From the NCBI GenBank assembly GCA_027491255.1, contig JAIXWM010000177.1:20203-84202 (forward strand): a DNA stretch of 64,000 nucleotides. The letters are read 5' to 3'. Origin of the DNA: Rubrivivax sp. Lineage in GTDB: Bacteria > Pseudomonadota > Gammaproteobacteria > Burkholderiales > Burkholderiaceae_C. Under the pieces are notes generated by a model. The model searched no databases. It was given only the letters and a program-made list of their open reading frames with translations, and had not been told where the DNA came from. Below are positions 28,743-37,796 of the stretch, in pieces; position 1 is the stretch's first letter; each line of letters opens with the position of its first letter. The position numbers and the translations under genes were made by a program.

Positions 28743-29003
28743 GCCCCTCGCGGGTGCTCGACGTGGATCCGGCCGTGCGGTCCACCCGAGCGGGCCGTCA
28801 TCGGCCGCGATCGCAAGGCGCGAACCGCAGCCACAGCCTGTGCCATGGCGAGGATTCGCGACGCCGCCAGCGTGGTCGAGGGCTGCTCGATCGGGCATGC
28901 AGCGCTGTCACCCTTCTGGTGAGGCCGGTCGTGGCCGCGATCTCACGACCCTGCAAGCACTTGCTCGCGAAAGAAAGCAGTGGACGGCCGAAGCCAGGTT
29001 CAG
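28743..29003 (+). repeat. Interspersed repeat, copy B
   Basis: Matches the reverse complement of 4262-4527 over nearly its whole length and the core of 4708-4837. It fills the 370-bp gap between the methyltransferase gene and the convergent M81 peptidase gene, ending at the latter's stop codon. No gene is supported in this gap; the reading frames that are open across it are also open in copy A but lack start contexts and codon usage of a real gene. Confidence 0.75.
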
Positions 29004-30496
29004 CCCGCCTCGGCCCCCGGGCGGCCCGGCGAGAGCCGGACGCCCGGGCGCAGTCGGCGGTACGGGTAGTGGCCCGGGTCGGGATCGTAGGCGCCGGGAG
29101 ACAGCACGCTGAGCACCGCGTGGGCCGCCGGTTCGAAATCGGCGCGAAAGTGGCAGGAGCTCTTGAGCACAAGGACGCGGCACGCCTTCCAGTCCACCCC
29201 CAGGCGATCGAAGGGAGCAGGGTCGTAGGCCTGGACATTCCTGGACACGACGGCAATGTCAACGCCCTCGCAGCGCAGCAGCACCATCAGCCCGAGATCG
29301 GCAACCGCCCCGCCGGTGACATGACCCGTCAGAGGGAAGGCGCCCCGCGCGCAAGCCAGCACCTGGAATCGCGCATGCAGCGGCTGGACTCCTGCCGGCC
29401 CGTGCCGGGCGCCCAGATCGATCTCGACATGCGCACCGACACCCGCCGCTGTGGCGGCCGCTGCTGCGGCGGGATCGCAGAGGAAGCCCACGACCGCCCC
29501 CCGAGCGCCGTGCCGCAGCAAGGCGTGCAGCAGCCCCGTGGTGTCTCCGCTGCCGCCGGCCCCCGGGTTGTCCTGGGTGTCGGCGATCAGCACGGGCCGA
29601 GTGGCGCCCTGCGCCAAGCGGAGTGCCTCCCGGACGCCTTCGTCGGTCGGCCACAGCCGGGTATGGAACGCGGTCTCCCGGTCGCGAATGAACTGCAGGT
29701 ACTCGTCGGCCGCCGCATCGGCTTCTTCCTGCGTCCACGCGTGCACTGCCACAGCCGGCCCACACCAGTGGGTGTCCGAAGGCGGAAACCCTGCTGCGTA
29801 CGTCGCATTCAGGATCCCGGCGTGGGCGCTCGGCTCCCAGTTCATCACCGAGCGGCTGGGTTCCACCAGGGTGCACTGGAAATCGACCGGCAACAAGAAG
29901 GGCAGCGAGCGCAGGGCGCGGCCGGCCGGCCGACCACGTTGCAGCAGCACGTTCACGAGGCCCGCGGCGCGCCGGCCTGTCTCGGGGCGGTCGATGTGGG
30001 GGTAGGTCCGGTAGGCCACCATCGCATCCGAAAGCTTCACCATTTCCGGTGAGATGTTCGCGTGGTAGTCCAGGCTCACGACGACCGGGACCATTGCTCC
30101 GACCACGGCCCGTACCCGCCGCAGGATTTCGGCCTCGGCGTCGTCATGGGTGTCGTTTACCATGGCGCCGTGCAGGTCCAGGTACACCGCGTCCACGGGC
30201 AGTTCTCGCGAGAGCGAGCCGATCAATTCGCCCACGATCCGTTCGAACGCATCGTCCGTGACCGGCCCGCCAGCCCCACCGCTGGCCCAGACCAGGGGAA
30301 CGGCTTCGTCGCCCGGCCGCATGGCCGCGAGAAAGCCGGAGGTCGCAAACGTATTGCCGCGAAGCGCCTGCAGCAAGGCCTCGCCCCTCACCAGGGGCGG
30401 CCGGTCGCGATGTTGCGCAAAGTGCTGGAAATCGGCCCGGTGGGGCGTGAAGGAGTTGGTCTCGTGCTGAAAGCCGCCGATTGCGATGCGCGCCAT
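29000..30496 (-). CDS. M81-family metallopeptidase (MlrC-like)
   Basis: 498 residues. GGFQHETNSF at the N-terminus, YLDLHGAMV near 100, SLDYHANIS, AYRTYPHIDRPETG and DTQDNPGAGGSGDTTGLL are the conserved blocks of the MlrC family, named after a microcystinase but used by Burkholderiales on other amides and peptides. The His and Asp residues in these blocks are the likely zinc ligands. It follows a Bug gene by 19 bp on the same strand and forms an operon with it. Confidence 0.92.
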   Translation of the reverse strand: MARIAIGGFQHETNSFTPHRADFQHFAQHRDRPPLVRGEALLQALRGNTFATSGFLAAMRPGDEAVPLVWASGGAGGPVTDDAFERIVGELIGSLSRELPVDAVYLDLHGAMVNDTHDDAEAEILRRVRAVVGAMVPVVVSLDYHANISPEMVKLSDAMVAYRTYPHIDRPETGRRAAGLVNVLLQRGRPAGRALRSLPFLLPVDFQCTLVEPSRSVMNWEPSAHAGILNATYAAGFPPSDTHWCGPAVAVHAWTQEEADAAADEYLQFIRDRETAFHTRLWPTDEGVREALRLAQGATRPVLIADTQDNPGAGGSGDTTGLLHALLRHGARGAVVGFLCDPAAAAAATAAGVGAHVEIDLGARHGPAGVQPLHARFQVLACARGAFPLTGHVTGGAVADLGLMVLLRCEGVDIAVVSRNVQAYDPAPFDRLGVDWKACRVLVLKSSCHFRADFEPAAHAVLSVLSPGAYDPDPGHYPYRRLRPGVRLSPGRPGAEAG

Positions 30497-30515
30497 CTTG
30501 CGGTCTGCCTTCGGA

Positions 30516-31529
30516 TCAATCCAGCGCCTTGAATCCGGTCTGCGCGATGATGTTCTCGTACTTGGCAATCTCGGAGGCGTAGAACGCCTCGGACTCGGCG
30601 AGGCTGAGGCCGCGCTGCAGCCGACGCCCATCCCCCTCCAGCGTCTGGATGACGGACGCGGTCGAGAGCGCGTCGGCCAACGCCTTGTTCAGACGGGTCT
30701 TGATGGCAAGGGGAGTGCCTTTCCTGACGAAGTAGGCCGAATTGGTGGAGAAGTCGATCGACTTGAACACCGGGGACTCCGAGACGCTGGGCAGGTGCGC
30801 CATTTCCTTGGGCTTGTACGCCGACATATTGGCGATGGCCCGGTACTGACCGACGTTGAGGGCCTGCAGTACCGTGCCCGTCAGCGCCATGACGGCGAAG
30901 TCGACCCGTTCCCCGACCAGGTCCTGCACGAGCGGGAGCGCACCCTTGTACGGAATGTGGTTGAAGCGCGCGTTGGCGAGCTTCGCCATGCCTTCCGGCA
31001 CCAGGTGGTACAAGGAGCCGACCCCGGAGCTGCCGTAGGACAAGGGCTGCGGCGCAGAGCGGGCGCGATCGATGAACTGCTGCAGGTTCGTGACCCCCAG
31101 GCCGTTCCTGACCACCAGCAACAGCGGCGTGATGGTGGTGGGATGGAGGATCTCCATGTCGGTCGGCTTGTACTTGATGCTGGGCATGGTCAGCGGAGGA
31201 ATGATCAGTTCACTCTGCGAGCCCTGGTAGATCAAGCGTCCGTCCGCCGGCGAATTCAGCACCTTCTGCACGGCGATGGCGCCCGAGGCGCCACTGATGT
31301 TCTCGATGATGACTTCCATGCCCAGTTCCTTGCCCAGGGGCGCGTGAAGCGTGCGCGCAGTGAGGTCGCTGGGCCCCCCGGCCGGGTAGGGGACGATGAG
31401 CGAGACCGGGCCCGCGATGGCCGCGCTCTGGGCGTGCGCGGGGGCGATGAACGCGCCGACGCCAGCGAGGATGGCACTGCGGCGTGTCATCGCCGTCGAC
31501 CGGGCTTGGCGCATCGTGCTGACTGTCAT
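30516..31529 (-). CDS. Bug-type solute-binding protein
   Basis: 337 residues. Basic N-terminus, hydrophobic stretch to FIAPAHAQ, then GPVSLIVPYPAGGPSDLTAR, ENISGASGAIAVQ and NHIPYKGALPLVQDLVG. ATG at 31527-31529 with AGGAGAC 4 bases upstream. Cotranscribed with the M81 peptidase from the strong promoter at 31570-31598. Less GC-rich than its neighbours. Ligand unknown. Confidence 0.92.
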   Translation of the reverse strand: MTVSTMRQARSTAMTRRSAILAGVGAFIAPAHAQSAAIAGPVSLIVPYPAGGPSDLTARTLHAPLGKELGMEVIIENISGASGAIAVQKVLNSPADGRLIYQGSQSELIIPPLTMPSIKYKPTDMEILHPTTITPLLLVVRNGLGVTNLQQFIDRARSAPQPLSYGSSGVGSLYHLVPEGMAKLANARFNHIPYKGALPLVQDLVGERVDFAVMALTGTVLQALNVGQYRAIANMSAYKPKEMAHLPSVSESPVFKSIDFSTNSAYFVRKGTPLAIKTRLNKALADALSTASVIQTLEGDGRRLQRGLSLAESEAFYASEIAKYENIIAQTGFKALD

Positions 31530-31537
31530 GCTGTCTC

Positions 31538-31560
31538 CTGAAGGCTGAAGGCTGAAGGCT
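31538..31560. repeat. 7-bp tandem repeat in the leader of the 30516 gene
   Basis: CTGAAGG three times plus CT, between the promoter and the ribosome site. Its first copy touches the Shine-Dalgarno, so copy number could alter the 5' UTR length. Confidence 0.6.
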
Positions 31561-31569
31561 TGATCAATT

Positions 31570-31598
31570 GTTATAACGATACTCCAATTTGCAGACAA
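31570..31598 (-). promoter_or_regulatory. Promoter with overlapping palindrome upstream of the Bug-M81 operon
   Basis: Minus strand: TTGTCT (-35, 31593-31598), 17 bases, TATAAC (-10, 31570-31575). The -10 is inside TTGTTATAACGA, which contains the perfect palindrome GTTATAAC and fits a GntR-like TnGT...ACnA operator. The remaining 31599-31930, about 330 bp, holds no gene I can support. Confidence 0.6.
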
Positions 31599-31930
31599 CA
31601 TCCAACGGCCCCGGATCACAGGCCCCATGCGACAGGCTTGCCGGCGTTCAAGCGGATCCATGTCGTGCGCAGCACGCTCTGCAGGCATGCTGACGGGCGT
31701 GCCCCGCGCGCTGGCTTGCCAAACAGGCAACAACCCCGGCGCCCGATGGAAAGCCGCCACTGCTCATGGCACATGCCGAACGCGCAAGGCGGTCCCGTCC
31801 TCCGCTGGCTCACCCGCGGGTCGCCGAGGACGACGGATTCAAGCCGGGTCCGGCGGTTGGACGCGCGCAACCGCCGGATCCCGGGCGACGTCCCTGTCCG
31901 GCATCGCTGCGAAAAGCTGTGCGCCGCCCC

Positions 31931-32596
31931 TCAGCCGCCCTCCCCCACACCCGCCCCCCGCAACACAAAACCCGTCACCTCGGCGATCAGGCGCTCGCGG
32001 TCGGCCTCGTCGCCGAGCGCTCGGCCGCGGAAGAAGGCGATCTGGTGCTCGTAGTCGGCATAGTGCTGGGTCACGGCCCAGATGTGGAACAGCAGCAGCA
32101 GCGGGTCCACGGGGCGCATCAGCCCGGCGTCGATCCAGGCCGTGATCACGGCCGCCGCCTGGCTGGTGCGGCGCTGGCTCGTGCCCATCAGCGGACGCAG
32201 CAGCGGCGCGCCGCGCATGGTTTCGGCGGCGAAGATGCGCGAGCGCGCCGGGTGCTCGAAGCTGTAGAGCATCTTGCGCCGGATGTAGTCGCCCAGCACC
32301 TTGCGCGGGCCGTGGTGCGCGTCGGCGAAGCCGAAGATCGCGATCCAGTCGTCGACGATGTCCTGCAGCACGCGCTGGTACAGCGCCTCCTTGCTGCCGA
32401 TGTAGTAGTGCAGTTGCGCCTTGCTCAGGCCGGCGACGTCGGCAATGGCCTGCGTCGTCGCGCCCTGGTAGCCGTCGCGGGCGAAGACCTCGATGGCCGC
32501 GGCGTCGATCGCGGCGAGCATGCGCGCGCGGATGCGCCCGGGCGGGCGCGTCACGGGCGCGTCGTCGTGGGCTGGTGCCGCCGCGGCTGTGGTCAT
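31931..32596 (-). CDS. TetR-family regulator (RutR/YcdC-like)
   Basis: 221 residues. TetR helix-turn-helix at about 38-60 (TTQAIADVAGLSKAQLHYYIGSKEALY), then a helical ligand domain containing FAAETMRGAPLL and LLFHIWAVTQHYADYEHQI, which resembles the C-terminal domain of RutR/YcdC-type regulators (uracil sensing in E. coli). It is the last gene of the one-strand cluster that begins at 40749, where two RutR-like palindromes cover the promoter; I infer autoregulation of the cluster. The effector is unknown. Confidence 0.88.
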   Translation of the reverse strand: MTTAAAAPAHDDAPVTRPPGRIRARMLAAIDAAAIEVFARDGYQGATTQAIADVAGLSKAQLHYYIGSKEALYQRVLQDIVDDWIAIFGFADAHHGPRKVLGDYIRRKMLYSFEHPARSRIFAAETMRGAPLLRPLMGTSQRRTSQAAAVITAWIDAGLMRPVDPLLLLFHIWAVTQHYADYEHQIAFFRGRALGDEADRERLIAEVTGFVLRGAGVGEGG

Positions 32597-32654
32597 GGGG
32601 CGGGCCTGGATGCCGGGCCTTCCAGCGTGGGCGCCTGGGCGCGACCCGGCGCAC

Positions 32655-33656
32655 TCACAGGTCCACCTCCAGCACCGCCGTCTTCGCGCGCGAGCAGCAC
32701 AGCGCCAGCTTGTGGCGACGCTCGGTCGCGCTCAGGCAATGGTCGCGGTGCTCGGGCTCGCCGGCCGTCCACGGCACGACGCAGGTGCCGCACACGCCCT
32801 GCGCGCAGGAGGTGGGCACGTCGATGCCCAGGTCGTGCAGCGCGTCCACCGCACTGGCGTCGGCCGCCACCGGCACCTCGATGCCGCGGCGCGCCAGGCG
32901 CAGCACGAAGGGCTGGTCCTCGCCCTGCGCGGCATCGCCCTCGGGCGGGGCGAAGTACTCCAGGTGGACGGCGTCCTCGGGCCAGTGCGCGGCGGCAGCC
33001 AGCGCGGCCTGCATGAAGCCGGCCGGCCCGCACAGGTAGAGGTGGGTGCCGGGGCCTGGCGCAGGCGCGGCCAGGAGCACGCGCAGATCGAGCTTTTCGG
33101 GCTCGGCCGGGTCGTCCAGGTGCAGGCGCACCGCATCGCCCAGCGCGGCCAGTTCGTCGGCAAAGGGCAGCAGCGCGCGGCTGCGCGCGAGCACGCACAG
33201 CGTGAAGGCCGCGCCGTCACGCGCGAGCTGCTGCGCCATCGCCAGCAGCGGCGTCAGGCCGATGCCGCCAGCCATCAGCAGATGGTGGCGCGCGCCCGCC
33301 TGCAGCGGGAAGGTGTTGCGCGGGCTGCCGATGGCCAGCAGGTCGCCCGCGCGCACGCGCTCGTGCAGCGCGGCCGAGCCGCCGCGGCTGGCGGGCTCGC
33401 GCTTGACGCCGATGCAGTAGCGCGCCGGGCCCGACGTCCCGGCCGCCGTGCCGGCGACACCCTGCACCGCCGGCTGCGGCGCGCGCGCCAGCGAGTAGGT
33501 GCGCATGAAGCCGCCAGGCAGGTGCACGTCGATGTGCGCCCCCGCCTCATAGGCAGGCAGCGACCGCCCGGCCGGGTGGACGAGCTCGAAGGACGAGACC
33601 TCGGGGGTCAGGCGCGTGATGCGGTCCACGCGCACGGTCAGGATACGGTCGAGCAT
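32655..33656 (-). CDS. VanB/phthalate-dioxygenase-reductase-type oxidoreductase
   Basis: 333 residues: FMN/FAD domain with RTYSLAR at 52-58, NAD domain with LMAGGIGLTPLLAMA at 127-141 and LYLCGPAGFM, and a C-terminal plant-type [2Fe-2S] domain with Cys284, Cys289, Cys292 and Cys320/321. Such proteins pass electrons from NADH to Rieske mono- or dioxygenases, but no oxygenase gene is present in this cluster, so its partner is elsewhere or it serves another acceptor. 58 bp upstream of the tetR gene on the same strand. Confidence 0.9.
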   Translation of the reverse strand: MLDRILTVRVDRITRLTPEVSSFELVHPAGRSLPAYEAGAHIDVHLPGGFMRTYSLARAPQPAVQGVAGTAAGTSGPARYCIGVKREPASRGGSAALHERVRAGDLLAIGSPRNTFPLQAGARHHLLMAGGIGLTPLLAMAQQLARDGAAFTLCVLARSRALLPFADELAALGDAVRLHLDDPAEPEKLDLRVLLAAPAPGPGTHLYLCGPAGFMQAALAAAAHWPEDAVHLEYFAPPEGDAAQGEDQPFVLRLARRGIEVPVAADASAVDALHDLGIDVPTSCAQGVCGTCVVPWTAGEPEHRDHCLSATERRHKLALCCSRAKTAVLEVDL

Positions 33657-33717
33657 GGTTCTCGTTCAGAGCAGGCGGCGCAGCCCGGGGGCCGGAACGA
33701 CGCCGCGAGGACAGGCC

Positions 33718-33751
33718 GGCCGGGCGCGCGCGGCAGCGCGTGCGCCCGGCC
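33718..33751 (-). other. Intercistronic GC hairpin after the ABC binding-protein gene
   Basis: GGCCGGGCGC and GCGCCCGGCC form a 10-bp stem extended by CGCG pairs. It lies directly downstream of the binding-protein stop, without a U-tract. Such hairpins often protect the upstream mRNA so that the binding protein is made in excess. Confidence 0.5.
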
Positions 33752-33760
33752 CTGCCGTTC

Positions 33761-34792
33761 TCACTTGCCGGTCAGGCGCTTGCGCACGTCCAGGCCGATG
33801 CCCTTGTTGACGAACTGCGTCGTCGCGACCTTCGACACGTCGACCTCGCCCGGCTTGTACAGGCCGGCCTTGACCATCTTGTTGTAGAAGTCCTGCACGC
33901 GCGCCATGTCCATCGCGCCGATGCCCTTGGTCAGCGCGTCGCCGCTGTCGACGATGTTCAGGTCCTTCATCAGCTTGACCGAGGCCTCGATGTACTCTTC
34001 GGTCATGTCGGGGTTGTGCTGGCGGATCAGTGCGTTGGCGGCCTTGCGGTCGCCGTACATGTAGTTGTACCAGCCGGTGATGGTGCCCTCCATGAAGCGG
34101 CGCACGAGGTCGGGCTTCTCGCGCACGAGCTGGGTGCGGGTCTCGATGGTCGTGGAGTAGGTGCTGAAGCCCTGGTCGGCCAGCAGGTGCACCACCGGGT
34201 CGAAGCCGGCCTGGCGCTTGACGTTGATCGGCTCGCTGATCGAGTAGCCCTGCTGCACCGTGCGCTTGTCGGCCAGGAAGGGGCCGAGGTTGAAGGTGTA
34301 GGGCTTGAGCTGCTCGTCGCGGAAGCCGTGGTCGGCCTTCATCCATTGCCAGAAGCTGAACTGGCCGTCCTTGCTGACGAGCACGGTGGGCGCCTTCTTC
34401 AGGTCGTCCCACTTGTCGTAGCCCTGGCCCGGGTGGGCGATGACGGCCTGCGGGTCCTTCTGGAAGATCGCGCCGACCACGGTGACCGGCACGCCGTTCT
34501 TGACCTGGTCGAAGGTCAGCAGCAGGTTGCCGGTCATCAGGAAGTCGATCCGGCCGGCGGGCAGCATCGGCCGGTTGTTGACCTGCGGGCCGCCCTGTTG
34601 GATCTCGACGTCCAGGCCCAGCCGCTTGTAGGTGCCGTCGGCCACGGCCTGGTAGAAGCCGCCGTGGCCGGCCTGGGCGCGCCAGTTGGTGGCAAAGACC
34701 ACCTTTTCCTGCGCCAGCGCGGGCAGCGCAGCGGCGGCCAGCGCACTGGCCATCAGCGCGCGGCGGGTCAGGGTCATGCAAACGGTCTTCAT
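33761..34792 (-). CDS. ABC transporter substrate-binding protein, NMT1/THI5-like (SsuA/TauA/ThiY type)
   Basis: 343 residues. Signal peptide with ALMASALAAAALPALAQ, then VVFATNWRAQAGHGGFYQAVADGTYKRLGLDVEI, the classic start of NitT/TauT/ThiY-type binding proteins, and VNNRPMLPAGRIDFLM. Relatives bind hydroxymethylpyrimidine, sulfonates, nitrate or taurine. Its permease and ATPase genes lie 3-6 kb upstream in the same cluster (38165-39929), separated by two enzyme genes. In view of the deaminase neighbour, a pyrimidine-like ligand is a reasonable guess only. Confidence 0.92.
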   Translation of the reverse strand: MKTVCMTLTRRALMASALAAAALPALAQEKVVFATNWRAQAGHGGFYQAVADGTYKRLGLDVEIQQGGPQVNNRPMLPAGRIDFLMTGNLLLTFDQVKNGVPVTVVGAIFQKDPQAVIAHPGQGYDKWDDLKKAPTVLVSKDGQFSFWQWMKADHGFRDEQLKPYTFNLGPFLADKRTVQQGYSISEPINVKRQAGFDPVVHLLADQGFSTYSTTIETRTQLVREKPDLVRRFMEGTITGWYNYMYGDRKAANALIRQHNPDMTEEYIEASVKLMKDLNIVDSGDALTKGIGAMDMARVQDFYNKMVKAGLYKPGEVDVSKVATTQFVNKGIGLDVRKRLTGK

Positions 34793-34847
34793 CGAAGTCT
34801 CCTCTTGTCAGGGTTGGCGGGGAACGGAAAAGGACGGGCTCGCACCT

Positions 34848-36278
34848 TCAAGCCTCGCGCGCCATCGACGGCGACCAGCCCCGGGTCTTGCCCGGGTTCA
34901 TCAGGCCCATCGGGTCGGCGCGCTTCTTGAACTCGATCTGCGAGGTGTCGATGGTCTTCATGCCGCCGTCCTCGATGGTGACGACGTGCGGGTTGAAGAT
35001 GGCGCAGCCATCGGATTCGATGCTGCGGATCAGCTCGTACTGGTGCTCGATGCCGCGCCAGCGCGTCAGCACCAGGCCGAAGGTCGCGTGACGGCCGTAC
35101 ATCATCGCGAACTCCTGGTGCTGCCAGACCTCGTCGCCGAAGCGGGCCATCTGGCGCTCGACGATGGCGGGGTCGAAAGGCTGCGGGTAGGCCACCTGCA
35201 GATAGCTGAAGCCGCGGTCGACCTTCAGCACCTGCAGCGTGGTGTGGTTGTAGGCGCACTCGTAGGCCGGCGGCAGGCCGGCGGCCTCGGCCTCGGGCTC
35301 GCTCATCGCCATCGACACGGTGCCGCCGAGGCCGGCCACGAGCGCACGAAAGTCGGCCATCGCCTCCGGCGCCACCATCGCGAACATCGCGTGCCGGTCG
35401 GCCGGGAAGCGCGCGCCCAGCGCAGGGTAGTAGGGCGAGAAGCGCGCGTCCACGGCCGACAGCAGGAAGCTGCGCAACCCCTGCGCGCTCGCGGCCATGC
35501 CCAGGTCCAGCACCTGGCGGTAGCGCGGGAAGAGCGCGATCGCGTGCACCCAGTCCACCGCCGGCGACAGCGCCACCTCGAGCTCGGTGATGATGCCGTT
35601 GGTGCCGTAGGCGTGGTGCACCTGCTGGATCTCGTCGCCCTCGAGCACGATGACGCGCGGCTCGGGCTCGACGGTGACGACGCGGCAGCGCAGCAGGTTG
35701 CCGCTGTCGCGCAGCACGCCGTGCAGCGTGGAGCCCACGCCGCCGAAGCCGCCGGCGATGAAACCCGCGATCGTGGCCACGCGCCAGGTGCTCGGCCAGA
35801 TGCGCAGCGCCTGGCCGGTCTCGCGCACGGCGAGCTCGATGTCGTGCATGCGCGCGCCGCCCTGCACGCGCACCCGCCCAGGGGCGATGTCGAGCACGCG
35901 CTGCATGCCGGTGACATCGAGCACGAGCCCGCCCGTGAGCGGCACGCACTGCCCGTAGTTGCCGGTGCCACCGCCGCGCACCGTCAGCGCCAGGCGGTGG
36001 CGCGCCGCCACCGCGGCTGCCTGCACCACGTCCTCCTCGGTGCTGACGCGCACCACCAGATCGGCCACGCAGCCCTGCAGCGCCTCGCTCAGCGCCGGGC
36101 TGTACCAGTAGAAGTCCTTGGACAGCGCCTTGCGCTGGCGCGGCGTGGCGATCAGGTTCAGGCCCTGCAGTTCCTGCGTGACGCGGTCCCAGTCGGGGGC
36201 GACATTGACGCCGTGGTCGGCCGCGTGGCGCGAGGGCACCGGCGGGATTTCGAGCGTGGGGGTGAAGGCGGCGGTCAT
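34848..36278 (-). CDS. FAD-binding oxidoreductase (VAO/PCMH-type, GlcD-like)
   Basis: 476 residues. N-terminal FAD_binding_4 domain with VSTEEDVVQAAAVAARHRLALTVRGGGTGNYGQCVPLTGGLVLD, the pyrophosphate-binding loop of this family, and IAGFIAGGFGGVGSTLHG; C-terminal part with NPGKTRGW near the end. Family members oxidise 2-hydroxy acids, alditols, phenols or amines with oxygen or cytochrome as acceptor. It is between the binding-protein and amidohydrolase genes of the cluster, so it probably acts on the imported compound or its hydrolysis product. Confidence 0.9.
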   Translation of the reverse strand: MTAAFTPTLEIPPVPSRHAADHGVNVAPDWDRVTQELQGLNLIATPRQRKALSKDFYWYSPALSEALQGCVADLVVRVSTEEDVVQAAAVAARHRLALTVRGGGTGNYGQCVPLTGGLVLDVTGMQRVLDIAPGRVRVQGGARMHDIELAVRETGQALRIWPSTWRVATIAGFIAGGFGGVGSTLHGVLRDSGNLLRCRVVTVEPEPRVIVLEGDEIQQVHHAYGTNGIITELEVALSPAVDWVHAIALFPRYRQVLDLGMAASAQGLRSFLLSAVDARFSPYYPALGARFPADRHAMFAMVAPEAMADFRALVAGLGGTVSMAMSEPEAEAAGLPPAYECAYNHTTLQVLKVDRGFSYLQVAYPQPFDPAIVERQMARFGDEVWQHQEFAMMYGRHATFGLVLTRWRGIEHQYELIRSIESDGCAIFNPHVVTIEDGGMKTIDTSQIEFKKRADPMGLMNPGKTRGWSPSMAREA

Positions 36279-36376
36279 GGAGTGGGCGGGTTCTCGGCGG
36301 GGTACGCGCGCGCCGACATGCGCAACGATGCAGGCCAGGTGGGCGGGCGCAGCAAGGTCCCCTCGAGCTTCATGTT

Positions 36377-37717
36377 TCAGGGCCGCAGGCCGTCGAGCTC
36401 GCGGAAATCGGGCGGCGCGGCCTCGGCGCCGGCCAGCAGCCGGCCGGCGCGCACGACGCGGCGGCCGTGGGCCGCTCGGCCGACGACCTCGACGCTGCTG
36501 CGGCCGGGGTGGATGACCAGATCGGCCGGCGCGCCCGGGCGCAGTACGCCGTCCCAGGCCAGGCCCAGCGCGGCCGCGCCCTGGCGCGTGACGGTGTCGG
36601 CCCAGTCGCGCACCGGCTCGTCCAGGTGGGCGGCCATCGCCGCCAGCGCCAGGGTCTGCAACGGGTCGAGGTCGCCGCCGGGGAAGAAGGGGTCGCGGTG
36701 GTTGTCGGACGCGAAGGCCAGCGGGATGCCGCGCGCGCGCGCCTCGTGCACCGGCAGCAGCCCGCGCCGGCCGGGCGTGCGCCTGCCGCCGTGCGCCGGA
36801 TCGCTGGCGTTGTCCTGCAGGTACAGATTGGTCCAGGGCAGGCTGACGAGGCCCAGGCCGCTGGCGGCCACGTCGTCGAGCAGCGCGTCGCGCTCGCCGG
36901 GTTCGAGCACGCCGAGCACGCAGCAGTGGCCGCAGACGGTGCGCGCGCCCCAGCCGCGCTCGCGCGCGAGCCGCGCGACGTGCGGCAGGTTCGGGCGCGG
37001 CGGGTTCAGGTGCTCATCGATGTGGAAGTCCAGCCGCAGGCCATGCCGCTCGGCGAGCTCGAAAGCGCGCGGCAGCAGGTGCACCGGCGCGCCGGGGTAG
37101 ACAAACCAGCCGAGCACGCCGCGGCCTTCGGCCACCGCGGCGGCGATGGTGGCGGCGCGCGCCGGGTTCTCGAGTTCGGCGATCGAGGCCAGCGAGGTGA
37201 TGACAAGCTCGACGCGGCCGGCCCAGCGCGCGCGCAGGTCCTGCAGCACGCGCCAGGCCAGCGGGCCCTCGGGCTGCGACCAGTCGCAGTAGCTGTTGAG
37301 CGCGCGCGTGCCGTGGGCGTAGGCGGTGCGCAGCGCGAAGTCCATGCGCCGCTCGAGCTCGGCCGCCGACCAGTGGCCGTAGTCGCCGCGCACGAGCGCG
37401 ATCGCTGCGAACAAGTCACGCTCGGGCGCCAGCCCGGCGGCGCACAGGTCACCCTTGTCCAGGTGGGTGTGCGCATCGACGAAGGCCGACAGCACGGTCG
37501 AGCCGTCGAGATCCAGCACGGGGATGTCGCTCGCCGGCCGCGCGTCGAACTCGGCCTGCTGCAGCACCTGCGCGATCTGGCCGTCCTGCAGTTGCAAGGC
37601 CACGAGGCCGGGCGTGGCGAAGTCGCGCAGGGAGGGCGGGACGTTGGCGCGGGACAGCCAGACCCGGGGGGGCAGCGGGGGCTGGCCGATCTCACCCTGG
37701 AACGGAAACTGGCTCAT
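36377..37717 (-). CDS. Cytosine-deaminase-like amidohydrolase
   Basis: 446 residues. Metal ligands His-x-His in DAHTHLDKGD, HIDEH, then CGHCCVL and DNHRDPFFPGGD with the catalytic Asp: the layout of CodA-type deaminases, a family that also includes creatinine deaminase, isocytosine deaminase and related amidinohydrolases. It would hydrolyse a ring C=N or exocyclic amine in the cytoplasm. Placement with a creatininase-family protein and a ThiY/SsuA-type importer argues for an imported N-heterocycle. ATG at 37715-37717. Confidence 0.87.
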   Translation of the reverse strand: MSQFPFQGEIGQPPLPPRVWLSRANVPPSLRDFATPGLVALQLQDGQIAQVLQQAEFDARPASDIPVLDLDGSTVLSAFVDAHTHLDKGDLCAAGLAPERDLFAAIALVRGDYGHWSAAELERRMDFALRTAYAHGTRALNSYCDWSQPEGPLAWRVLQDLRARWAGRVELVITSLASIAELENPARAATIAAAVAEGRGVLGWFVYPGAPVHLLPRAFELAERHGLRLDFHIDEHLNPPRPNLPHVARLARERGWGARTVCGHCCVLGVLEPGERDALLDDVAASGLGLVSLPWTNLYLQDNASDPAHGGRRTPGRRGLLPVHEARARGIPLAFASDNHRDPFFPGGDLDPLQTLALAAMAAHLDEPVRDWADTVTRQGAAALGLAWDGVLRPGAPADLVIHPGRSSVEVVGRAAHGRRVVRAGRLLAGAEAAPPDFRELDGLRP

Positions 37718-37796
37718 GCGGTACCGGTGCGGGGGCTGTCGATGTGGTTCTGGCGGCGAGGCCATTTCCGAGGCGGACGTGCCAACGCCTCGCGAG

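Noticed and set aside
28665..28922. Conserved short ORF within repeat copy B (also open in copy A)
   Set aside because: Conservation occurs in more than one frame and follows from DNA similarity; no ribosome site, so it is not called a gene.
31616..31870. 84-codon minus-strand ORF upstream of the tetR-cluster end
   Set aside because: No Shine-Dalgarno, no recognisable family and a residue composition typical of random GC-rich frames.
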